Shown here: piece after piece, positions 24,791 through 32,469 of the stretch
Layout: each line of letters opens with the position of its first letter
Position numbering within the stretch: position 1 is the stretch's first letter
NCBI GenBank assembly: GCA_964383365.1
Contig: CAYLHF010000031.1
Coordinates: 1-34,303 of the forward strand
Direction of reading: 5' to 3'
DNA from: CAYLHF01 sp964383365
GTDB lineage: Bacteria > Bacteroidota > Rhodothermia > Rhodothermales > UBA10348
Length of the DNA stretch: 34,303 nt
Position numbers and translations under genes: made by a program
The notes under the pieces: model-generated
Told to the model about the DNA's origin: nothing
The model's database searches: none
What the model saw: the letters and a program-made list of their open reading frames with translations, nothing else

Positions 24791-25318
24791 ATGTTCCCTT
24801 CACCTTCTAATCGTTGCACCGCATGGCGGGCCTTCCTCGGAAGGCCCGCTATACTGGTTCTGCTTCTCGCCGTTCAGTCTTCTGACTCGGCGAGTGCGCA
24901 GCAACTGATGTTTTCGTCGGGCGGTGGACCGCTCATGTTGACGATATCTACGGCCGTTGCTGGAAGTCAACCCGTCGGTGTGTCGGATAATTCCACCCAG
25001 ATCTTCTGGGATGCCGACTTCGGAGTGACATCCAAAATGACTGTCAGTACGTCGGCCCTGACACAATCCTATCGACTCTACATCCTTCTCACCGTCACCA
25101 GTTGGGCGAGCGGTACGATGGGATCTCCCCAACCGGAGATCGAACTCATCGACGGAATGCTGGACACAGATATCCTTCGAGATATACCACCTACTGCGCC
25201 CGAGAGACAAGGGTTCGGAACGCTTCGATATCGAGCGGCCTCGCTTGTCACCGACGGAAACAGTGTAGAGAACGGAGATGATCTTCACACAATCACCTTT
25301 ACCATTGTAGCACAATGA
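24791..25318 (+). CDS. Small secreted beta-rich protein C, divergent relative of A and B
   Basis: A 175-residue precursor; signal peptide about residues 1-36 (LLLAVQSSDSASA|QQ). The first half keeps the A/B signature (LMLTISTAVAGSQPVGVSDNST, then SKMTVSTSAL). The second half differs: ILLTVTSWASGTMGSP, a longer loop ELIDGMLDTDILRDIPP, and a terminal strand HTITFTIVAQ. It begins 13 bases after B, and its stop overlaps the next gene in ATGA. The frame is open to 24728, but ATG 24791 gives the only sensible signal peptide. A tip, adaptor or terminator subunit is a reasonable guess from its divergence and its coupling to the chaperone-like gene, but nothing in the sequence proves it. Confidence 0.66.
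   Translation: MFPSPSNRCTAWRAFLGRPAILVLLLAVQSSDSASAQQLMFSSGGGPLMLTISTAVAGSQPVGVSDNSTQIFWDADFGVTSKMTVSTSALTQSYRLYILLTVTSWASGTMGSPQPEIELIDGMLDTDILRDIPPTAPERQGFGTLRYRAASLVTDGNSVENGDDLHTITFTIVAQ
24826..24849 (+). repeat. Perfect 11-bp hairpin inside the signal-peptide codons of protein C
   Basis: gcgggccttcc and ggaaggcccgc flank a 2-base spacer. It looks like an intrinsic terminator stem but has no T-run and lies within the reading frame, 35 bases after the start codon. It may damp translation or transcription of gene C and the genes after it. Confidence 0.6.
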
Positions 25319-26151
25319 ATTATAGAGACATACTAAAGTATTTAATGTGCGTATTAGCCATTTCAGGACTTGCGCATTCTCCGGCAGCCGGCCAACTATC
25401 GGTTCGCTCCTCCCTTTCGGATGATCGGGAAGCTCAGCCGGGGAGTATGTACGAGGGTGAAATTCGCGTACACAACGAAACAGACGAGGTTCAGCAGGCC
25501 AAAATCTATCAAACAGATTATCTGTTTTATGCCGATGGATCCAACATTTACGGGGATCCGGGGCAGGATTTAAGATCCAATGCTACATGGACCACGCTGT
25601 CTGATGCCACACTCACGATACCTCCTAATGAGACGATTCCGGTTCATTACGTCGTGCACGTTCCGGCCAGACAGAATGGAGATACACCGGATGGATCATA
25701 CTGGTCCATGGTGATGGTGGAGGCTATTTCCAAGGATTCTCCTGAATCAACGATCAATCCCGATACGGGAGAGGCGCAGTACGGTGTCCTGCAGATCATG
25801 CGGTATGGCATCCAAATTGCAACTCATATCTCTGGAACTGGAAAAAGCATCCTCAACATGTCTGATACAGGACTTACAAAACTCGAGAATGGAGCATCTA
25901 CGCTGGAAATGAATATTTCGAACTCTGGAAATAGGATGGTCCGGCCGGATATGTGGGTAGAAATCTACGATGAAAACGGGACCGCCTTCGGACGCTACGA
26001 CGGAACAAAGAATAGAATCTATCCGGGTACTTCTATTCATCAGCGTGTCTTGCTCGGAGACCTTGATCCCGGACACTATCGCGCCCTCGTGATTATCGAC
26101 GCTGGCACAGACGAGGTCTACGGAGCCGAATATCAGCTTGCAGTAAACTGA
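25315..26151 (+). CDS. PapD/DUF916-like two-domain periplasmic protein, putative fibre chaperone
   Basis: A 278-residue precursor with a signal peptide to about residue 26 (SPAAG|QLSV). The mature part reads as two Ig-like domains. The first (about 30-150) has GSMYEGEIRVHNETDEVQQAKIY, LTIPPNETIPVHYVVHVPA and DGSYWSMVMVEA. After a linker, VLQIMRYGIQIATHI leads into the second (about 165-278: STLEMNISNSGNRMVRPDMWVEIYDENG, RVLLGDLDPGHYRALVII). This layout, including the RYGIQI strand between domains, resembles periplasmic pilus chaperones of the PapD type and the DUF916 domain of WxL loci. I do not see a certain counterpart of the PapD Arg/Lys pair. It overlaps gene C by 4 bases and precedes the usher-like gene by 24. 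Confidence 0.6.
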   Translation: MNYRDILKYLMCVLAISGLAHSPAAGQLSVRSSLSDDREAQPGSMYEGEIRVHNETDEVQQAKIYQTDYLFYADGSNIYGDPGQDLRSNATWTTLSDATLTIPPNETIPVHYVVHVPARQNGDTPDGSYWSMVMVEAISKDSPESTINPDTGEAQYGVLQIMRYGIQIATHISGTGKSILNMSDTGLTKLENGASTLEMNISNSGNRMVRPDMWVEIYDENGTAFGRYDGTKNRIYPGTSIHQRVLLGDLDPGHYRALVIIDAGTDEVYGAEYQLAVN

Positions 26152-26175
26152 TCACATTATTCCAATAAACGGCCT

Positions 26176-29100
26176 GTGCTGACTAGAAAGCACATATTAT
26201 ACGGTATCCTGGTCCTACTGGGACTTTTCGCTGACGCATACGATGTGTCAGCGAAACCCGTATCCGACGGTCGAGAGATTAACCTGGTGATCGTTAACGG
26301 AGACTCCCTCTCCGTCGAACCGGGACGCATTTTTACGGTCGTGTACAAACTGACCAATGATGAATCTGACGATCGCAATCTTCAGCCGCGAATGACCCTT
26401 CCAGATGGCTGGAAACTCGCGAGCGCGTTGACGCCCATTCACGTCTCCGGCGGAGGATCGACCGTAAGATTCATCACGTTCCGAATTCCGACATCTGCCC
26501 GGGCGGAAGCTTACACAACCACATTCTCGGTCGAAGATGCCACAAATCGGGAAAGAGTTGCCTCCATATCCTCCGTCATCCGCGTCCGAGCGGTGTATGG
26601 TCTCGAACTTTCTGTCGACCCGCTTCCCGAATTTGTCCCGTCAGGACGCAGGCTGAACACCATACTATCTGTCCGGAATATGGGCAATTCAACGGTCACG
26701 GTGCGCCTCGAAGCCACTGGATCACCGGACCTTTATCCCTTGCTCGACGAGTCCATGCTGACGATGGCTCCCGGTGAACTCATCTCGGTTGATGCGAGTA
26801 TCCCGACCGATTCCCGAATCGATAATAAGGTGGTTCAGCAAGCGTATTTCAGAGCGTATGTACAAGACCATCCAGCGATTCTTGAATCTGTTACCGCGTC
26901 GGTTAACGTTATTCCGGTCTATTCCCGCGTAAAGCCGCGAGCAGCAAACGTTCCGCTGAATATTGCATTTCAGACCACTGGAGACGAAAATGGACGCATG
27001 GGGCAAATCGGCGTTTCCGGTGTCATCGATGCCCTGGGAGGGAAGATCTCGGTCGACATGATGCTATCCCGGCAGCGAACGACGCCGATGTTCGGGTCCA
27101 GAGATGCGTACCGTCTCACCTATTCCAGCAGCAACATCACGGTGAAACTGGGTGACCACGTCCAGGCACTCTCACCACTCACAACCCGCGGTGAATACGG
27201 CGCGGGAGCCTCGACCGAAATCCGAAATGGCAAAATGTCGTATCGAGGACTGATCCAGCGCACGAGACACATTTTCCCCACACAGGGGCTTATCGGTGCC
27301 TCCGTTGCCTTGCAGACGAATTCATCGACCCGTCTGTCTACCAATATATTACATCGTTCCGGAATTTATCGCGGAACCCTCGCGACTGCGCGGCTTCAGG
27401 TCCGGCCTCTGGGTCCCCAGCATCAAGTCGATATCGAATGCGGCCTCGACTCATCATCCGGGTTCAGCGAACCCTCGTGCCAGGCCGAGTTCACGGGCGC
27501 AACGAGCAAGATCGGGTATCAGGGCCTCTACAGAAATACGTCTGATACCTATCCAGGCTCTATCAGTAGCCTGACGGAACGAGCGGCTACCGTCTCCTGG
27601 TCGGCCCTTCCAGGCGTGCGCATGGATGGGACTTTCAGACAACAAGAACGCGGATTCGGTCCTGGATTCGGAAGGTTAAGTAAATACTACCGCGTGGGAA
27701 TGGGTTTTAACAATAGATACGGGAGAACCACATTTTTCGGTGATGTACACGCCATCCGACAGGACCAGCGGCATTCCAGTGAGACATTCGCCGTAGACAG
27801 GTCAGAGAATATACTTCGTATTACAGGTGGTTTTCAGTTGCTGCGCATGAGTTTACGAGTTCTGGCTGATGTAGGTTCTGCCAAAAGCATTGCGAACGGA
27901 TACAGCGGATCATTTTACCGCCGTAGAGCCACACTACGTACCGAAATTCTCCGTGGAGTCAGTATTTCAGCTACTGGAGAATTCAGTGACGGATACCTGA
28001 TCAACGCGCCGAAACGGATGAAACGATGGCTATACAGCAGCAGTTTGAACGTGCGTCTACAATCTCATACCCGGTTTAATGCGACCATTTATCGTAATGT
28101 AGCACACACGTTTTCGCGCCTGGGGTACACATCGTATCAGGCGTTTGTACAACACACGTTCAAATCGGGACATAAACTGACCATACAGGCTCAACAAAGC
28201 CGGCTCGACGGCGCGTCCCTTCCACCGTCGACAGACTACCGGTTCGCCTATTCCATTCCGCTTGGTCTCCCGATCGGCCCCAGAGGTAAAGCCGGACGCT
28301 ATGTGGAGGGTCGCGTGTTTGAGTCAAATACGGATGCCGGTATCGGCGGCGTTCTCGTATTCCTGGATGAGCACGCGGCAATAACGGATACGGACGGATT
28401 TTTCAAGATTCCACGTGATATTGATCGTACCCAGTATCTACGTATTGATCAGCGAAGTATCGGTTACGATCGCGTTCCTGTCCTCAAAATGCCATATCAG
28501 ATCTCTAATGAGAGTTCGTCGAGCCGACTGGATATTCCGATCGTGAACGCTGCATCGATAATCGGCACGGTAACGCTGGAGGGCTCGCCGGATAACTCGC
28601 TTCTCCTCGGTGCTGGACAGAACCCGATAATGCATAAAATCTCTGCTCTGCGCGATGTCGTTATTGAATTGGCGAATTCAACCCACCGGCACCGAACGCG
28701 AACCGATCGGTCGGGCCGGTACAAGATCAAGAATGTAACCCCGGGAGAGTATAGCCTTCGTATCGTGGCAGCCCGACTTCCGGAATACTACACCTTCGAG
28801 ACCGAGTCTGTTAAAGTTATACTTAAAGCTGACACCTCATTAGTTCGTGACTTCAACGCAATACAGGTAGTTCGCAATATTAAGATGTTAACTAATAAGA
28901 CCACCAGTACGGTCTTGAGTAGTGGCGGCGAACAACCAATACGTAGAAGTAATCCCAAACCTCACCCGACCATCCACGGATCCTCGGCACCCACCGAACC
29001 TCCGAGCACTCGATCAGAGTCACGAGACGGTTCCGTACTTCCTCCCGTACCGCCCGAACGAAATACTCTCATTCCGTCAGGTCCCCGACCTTCGCACCCT

Positions 29101-29541
29101 GACGACTGGTATGAGCTTCTTGAGAAAAGTCAAATTGCACCCGAACGCGATACGTCTCTTTCTGTAAACGTGGCGGATTCTTACCTCAGACGTGCGTCTG
29201 TTGTGCCCGCGGGAGTAAACAGCGCGCGTGTGTCGCTTACGGAAAGCAGCCGCTCTCATGCGGAAGCCGGCGCACAGACACTCTTCTGGATTCTCATCGC
29301 GATCGGTATCTGGTGCGCGGCACTCGTTCTTCTGTTTGGTCCAGCTGGACTCCGTTCGATCCGTAGGTCCGGAAGAATTATTACGTCCGGTCAGAGTCTC
29401 CCCCGCGTTTTACGGTGGCCTTTCATCATTAGAGCTTCCACGGGACCCGTCGAAGCTACGGCGCCCCTCCACGCCACGAGTTCCATCGCTCCCGGCGAAC
29501 GGGAAGATTCCAATGATAGCACGATCAGACGGGCCGCCTGA
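26176..29541 (+). CDS. Usher-like outer-membrane barrel candidate with C-terminal membrane helix
   Basis: A 1121-residue exported protein. Signal peptide about 1-26 (DVSA|KPVS). Two Ig/NEW3-like domains follow (about 28-138 and 140-246). Residues about 260-700 are long alternating polar/hydrophobic strands with Tyr, Arg and Gly turns (IGVSGVIDALGGKISVDMML, YRLTYSSSNITVKLGDHVQ, YRVGMGFNNRYGRTTFFGDVHAI), as in an outer-membrane barrel. About 707-795 (GRVFESNTDAGIGGVLVFLDE, AITDTDGFFKIP, LRIDQRSIGYD) and 795-895 (TRTDRSGRYKIKNVTPGEYSLRI) are carboxypeptidase-regulatory-like beta domains. About 905-1030 is Pro/Ser-rich. A membrane helix (about 1035-1056) and a basic, then acidic, tail end the protein. 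Start GTG. The order recalls fimbrial ushers, but the C-terminal helix does not; an inner-membrane-anchored NEW3-type protein is the alternative. Confidence 0.55.
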   Translation: MLTRKHILYGILVLLGLFADAYDVSAKPVSDGREINLVIVNGDSLSVEPGRIFTVVYKLTNDESDDRNLQPRMTLPDGWKLASALTPIHVSGGGSTVRFITFRIPTSARAEAYTTTFSVEDATNRERVASISSVIRVRAVYGLELSVDPLPEFVPSGRRLNTILSVRNMGNSTVTVRLEATGSPDLYPLLDESMLTMAPGELISVDASIPTDSRIDNKVVQQAYFRAYVQDHPAILESVTASVNVIPVYSRVKPRAANVPLNIAFQTTGDENGRMGQIGVSGVIDALGGKISVDMMLSRQRTTPMFGSRDAYRLTYSSSNITVKLGDHVQALSPLTTRGEYGAGASTEIRNGKMSYRGLIQRTRHIFPTQGLIGASVALQTNSSTRLSTNILHRSGIYRGTLATARLQVRPLGPQHQVDIECGLDSSSGFSEPSCQAEFTGATSKIGYQGLYRNTSDTYPGSISSLTERAATVSWSALPGVRMDGTFRQQERGFGPGFGRLSKYYRVGMGFNNRYGRTTFFGDVHAIRQDQRHSSETFAVDRSENILRITGGFQLLRMSLRVLADVGSAKSIANGYSGSFYRRRATLRTEILRGVSISATGEFSDGYLINAPKRMKRWLYSSSLNVRLQSHTRFNATIYRNVAHTFSRLGYTSYQAFVQHTFKSGHKLTIQAQQSRLDGASLPPSTDYRFAYSIPLGLPIGPRGKAGRYVEGRVFESNTDAGIGGVLVFLDEHAAITDTDGFFKIPRDIDRTQYLRIDQRSIGYDRVPVLKMPYQISNESSSSRLDIPIVNAASIIGTVTLEGSPDNSLLLGAGQNPIMHKISALRDVVIELANSTHRHRTRTDRSGRYKIKNVTPGEYSLRIVAARLPEYYTFETESVKVILKADTSLVRDFNAIQVVRNIKMLTNKTTSTVLSSGGEQPIRRSNPKPHPTIHGSSAPTEPPSTRSESRDGSVLPPVPPERNTLIPSGPRPSHPDDWYELLEKSQIAPERDTSLSVNVADSYLRRASVVPAGVNSARVSLTESSRSHAEAGAQTLFWILIAIGIWCAALVLLFGPAGLRSIRRSGRIITSGQSLPRVLRWPFIIRASTGPVEATAPLHATSSIAPGEREDSNDSTIRRAA

Positions 29542-29629
29542 GCAGTGATTGAATTCCACATGGACACGACCGATACAGTACCTTCGGTGTGTCAGGGCAA
29601 TCCGTTCCATTCCTTCATACTCAAACACC

Positions 29630-31987
29630 ATGCGGTCAGGCTGCACGCTTCTCCTCTCGCTTATATGTTACGTGCTTCCCGCATCGGGTCAATCAACTCA
29701 GCCCGACTTTTATGCTGAGATTTGGAGCAGCAGATCAATTCATGTCGATTCTTCGGATTCCACCCTCTCGCATCATGCGTCGGATTGGGCTGTCGAAGAC
29801 GCGACGGGGAATGCCGTCCAATTGGCAGAGGTGCTGCCCCACAAGAGCCTCGATCTTCTGCTCATACCGGCCGCTCCGATTGATATTAAGCGGGTATACT
29901 ACGCCAGGTATCGACCGTCGGGGCGTAAAGTCCTGGCGAGAAGGGACCCGTGGTTTCGATCTCTCTACTCCGAAAAAGAGCTCGGAGCCATCATTGCAGA
30001 AGACAGACGATCGACGACATTCAGAATCTTTGCTCCGAGGGCAACCGGCGTCACGTTGCATCTGTACACCGATCGTTTCGCGGACATTGCTACTCCTGCC
30101 CTATCAGTTTCCCTCACGATGGATCCGGATGGTGTCTGGGAGACGACGCAGGCAGGAGACCATCATGGTGTCTACTACGACTACACTCTTTTCGGTCCGG
30201 ACGATCCCGGAGACCATTTCTACGGAACCAATCCTGTTCACATTTCCGATCCGTACGCCCGCGTCAGCGATGATTCATTCGGAAAATCCAGAGTCTGGCA
30301 GGATATTCAGCCGCCACGACCGGTCCGCGGAGGAAGACCAGCCATCGAAGACGTTATTGCCTATGAGGTGCATGTTCAGGATTTCACGTGGGATCTCCCG
30401 GTGGACTCGACCCTCCGAGGCACGTTTGATGCCATGCACCTCTCAGGACTGACGAACCGGCACGGCGTTTCCGTGGGGTTTGATTATCTGGTCGATCTGG
30501 GGATCAATACGATTCATCTGATGCCGGTTCAGGAATATCTCCATTATCCCGATCGGGAGTGGAAAACAGCGTTCAGGGATGATCCTTACATGATCGAAAA
30601 CGGAATCTCTGAAGAGAATTATCAGTGGGGATACCGGACAACACATGCGTTCGCACTGGAATCCAGGTATCGCCGCCACACTATGGAACCAGGGACAGAG
30701 CGTGAGCAGTTCAGAAATCTTGTCGACGCATTCCACGCGAAGGGGATTTCCGTCATCATCGATGTGGTCCCGAACCACACCGGTGAAAATATGGACGGAC
30801 GTCAGATGTTTTTCAATTTTGGCGCCATCGACCGGCCCTACTACTATCGAACAGACAACGATCTTTCTCTGATTGGCCCGTTCGGAAACGAGGTGAAGTC
30901 CGAAGAACGACCGATGGTACAACGGTGGATGAGAGATCAGCTACTCTCGTTCGTGAACGATTTCGGAGTCGATGGCTTTCGAATCGACCTGGCCGGACAA
31001 ATCGACGAGCAGACCCTTAAATGGTTAAATGAGCAACTACCTGAGAACTTGATTATTTACGGTGAGGCCTGGATCGCTCCTTCCGATAAGCGCGTCCGGG
31101 AAGAACCAGACTGGGCGTGGTATAAATCGGATGCGCCCATCACTTTTTTCCAGGATGATGCTCGCAACGCGTTCAAGGGACCGGTATCGAACCCGGTAAA
31201 TAAGGAAACCGACAGAGGATTTGCCGGAGGAAATGCGGAGCAGCGCGAGAATACCATGCGTGGGTTGAGTTCGTCGTTCCCGGATGACCGAACACCCACG
31301 AGTGGTATCAATTACCTGGATATCCACGACAACTGGACCCTCGCGGATCGCTTTGCCAGGACGGGATTCAACGGTCTACACGGCGTGGACGAGGCTCCCT
31401 TCCGGTTGGCTGCTACGCTGTTGTTCACGTCGCTCGGGCCAATTGTTCTTCAGGGTGGAACCGAGATAATGCGCAGTAAAGGTGCCGCGCCGCTGAAAGA
31501 GGTTGTGAAGGAAACGGAGTCGGGAAAACTCTACATGCATGGGATGAGAGACACCTATAATCTCAGAACTCCCAATTTATTTCTATGGGATACGCTCGGC
31601 AAAGCGGATAGTCTACACGATACCGGGGCCATGCTCGCGTATTGGAAGGGTTTAATCCGTCTTCGACGGAGCGATTTCGGCTCCGTATTCCGGACGGCCA
31701 GTTCCGTGAGAGCATCCTACTACGACTGGATTCTTCCTGAGAACACGCATTATCTGGGATATTTTGTAGACGAGAAGGTCGGTGTTTTCATGAATACCGA
31801 TTCATTGGCCGGTCGAATCGGTCCGGTAGACTGGCCGGACGGAAGCTGGCTTCCGATTTCGGATGGCAAGGTTGTCGATTTAGAGAATGGCGTGGGCAGT
31901 GCCTCCGACTCGGCGGATCTTCCCCGTTTTCTTGACCTTGAGGCTCAGCAATCGACAATCTGGATCAACACCGCGCGTACGAAGTAG
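29630..31987 (+). CDS. Exported pullulanase-like GH13 glycoside hydrolase
   Basis: A 785-residue precursor; signal peptide 1-20 (MRSGCTLLLSLICYVLPASG|Q), which fixes the ATG at 29630 although the frame is open to 29549. A CBM48/E-set-like domain (FRIFAPRATGVTLHLYTDRF, VYYDYTLFGPDDPGDHFYG) precedes the GH13 barrel. Barrel motifs are YEVHVQDFTW, INTIHLMPVQEYLH, YQWGYRTTHAFALESRY, DVVPNHTGEN (about 378-387), DGFRIDLAG with nucleophile Asp453, YGEAWIAP with acid/base Glu479, and DIHDNWTLADRF with Asp567. All catalytic residues are present. YQWGY next to the NYQ stretch and FFQDDARNAFKG point to type I pullulanases or close relatives acting on alpha-1,6 or alpha-1,4 glucans. It has no T9SS tail, so it is probably periplasmic. 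It ends 4 bases from the convergent osmC-like gene. Confidence 0.92.
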   Translation: MRSGCTLLLSLICYVLPASGQSTQPDFYAEIWSSRSIHVDSSDSTLSHHASDWAVEDATGNAVQLAEVLPHKSLDLLLIPAAPIDIKRVYYARYRPSGRKVLARRDPWFRSLYSEKELGAIIAEDRRSTTFRIFAPRATGVTLHLYTDRFADIATPALSVSLTMDPDGVWETTQAGDHHGVYYDYTLFGPDDPGDHFYGTNPVHISDPYARVSDDSFGKSRVWQDIQPPRPVRGGRPAIEDVIAYEVHVQDFTWDLPVDSTLRGTFDAMHLSGLTNRHGVSVGFDYLVDLGINTIHLMPVQEYLHYPDREWKTAFRDDPYMIENGISEENYQWGYRTTHAFALESRYRRHTMEPGTEREQFRNLVDAFHAKGISVIIDVVPNHTGENMDGRQMFFNFGAIDRPYYYRTDNDLSLIGPFGNEVKSEERPMVQRWMRDQLLSFVNDFGVDGFRIDLAGQIDEQTLKWLNEQLPENLIIYGEAWIAPSDKRVREEPDWAWYKSDAPITFFQDDARNAFKGPVSNPVNKETDRGFAGGNAEQRENTMRGLSSSFPDDRTPTSGINYLDIHDNWTLADRFARTGFNGLHGVDEAPFRLAATLLFTSLGPIVLQGGTEIMRSKGAAPLKEVVKETESGKLYMHGMRDTYNLRTPNLFLWDTLGKADSLHDTGAMLAYWKGLIRLRRSDFGSVFRTASSVRASYYDWILPENTHYLGYFVDEKVGVFMNTDSLAGRIGPVDWPDGSWLPISDGKVVDLENGVGSASDSADLPRFLDLEAQQSTIWINTARTK

Positions 31988-31991
31988 CCGC

Positions 31992-32456
31992 CTACCCGGA
32001 CGGTTTGACAGAAATGGTCTCTGAACGCACGCCGTTCACTTCAAACGAGTACGTAATGTTCGCCGTGGCCTCGAGCGTCCGGGCCACCGAACAATACTTG
32101 CCGAGGCTAAGATCTATCGCCCGCTGTACTCTTGCGGATTCGAGTTCACCGTCCAGTCGATAGTGAATGTGAATGTCTGAGTAGAGAGACGGAGACACAT
32201 TATCCGGCTTTTCGCCACCGACCTCTATGGAAAATCGCCGCAGATCCTGCCGGCTTTTCTGGAGTATAGAGACGATATCCACCCCGCTACAACCACCGAC
32301 CGCCATGAGCAGGAGTTGCATGGGACCAACTCCATGTCCCGATCCGCCCTCATATGCGGTAGCGTCGTCCAGGTCCACAGAAAAGCCGGACGCGTTTCGC
32401 GCTTGAAAATGGAAAGACGCTTCCTGCCTGTCGAGGACGACATTTATTGTTGCCAT
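31992..32456 (-). CDS. OsmC/Ohr-family protein
   Basis: A 154-residue cytoplasmic protein of the OsmC fold, thiol-dependent peroxidases that reduce organic hydroperoxides. The two redox Cys are in place: Cys56 in MAVGGCSGVDIVSIL and Cys122 in LGKYCSVARTLE. The leading GPMQLLLMA and the LYSDIHIHYRLDGE strand are typical of the YhfA-like OsmC subgroup. The frame is open to 32531, overlapping surE, but ATG 32456 starts the family N terminus (MATINVVLDRQ) and leaves 13 bases after the surE stop. It is the last gene of a panB-surE-osmC transcript. Substrate and induction cannot be read from the sequence. Confidence 0.9.
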   Translation of the reverse strand: MATINVVLDRQEASFHFQARNASGFSVDLDDATAYEGGSGHGVGPMQLLLMAVGGCSGVDIVSILQKSRQDLRRFSIEVGGEKPDNVSPSLYSDIHIHYRLDGELESARVQRAIDLSLGKYCSVARTLEATANITYSFEVNGVRSETISVKPSG

Positions 32457-32469
32457 AGAGACGAATCGA

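Noticed and set aside
24800..25315. 171-codon minus-strand frame opposite subunit C
   Set aside because: Rich in Arg/Ser/Gly as expected of an antisense shadow; gene C has a signal peptide and paralogues.
23658..29541. Fibre locus as a mobile island
   Set aside because: No integrase, transposase, att-like repeats or neighbouring tRNA; the tRNA-Gly gene is more than 5 kb away with asd and folD in between.
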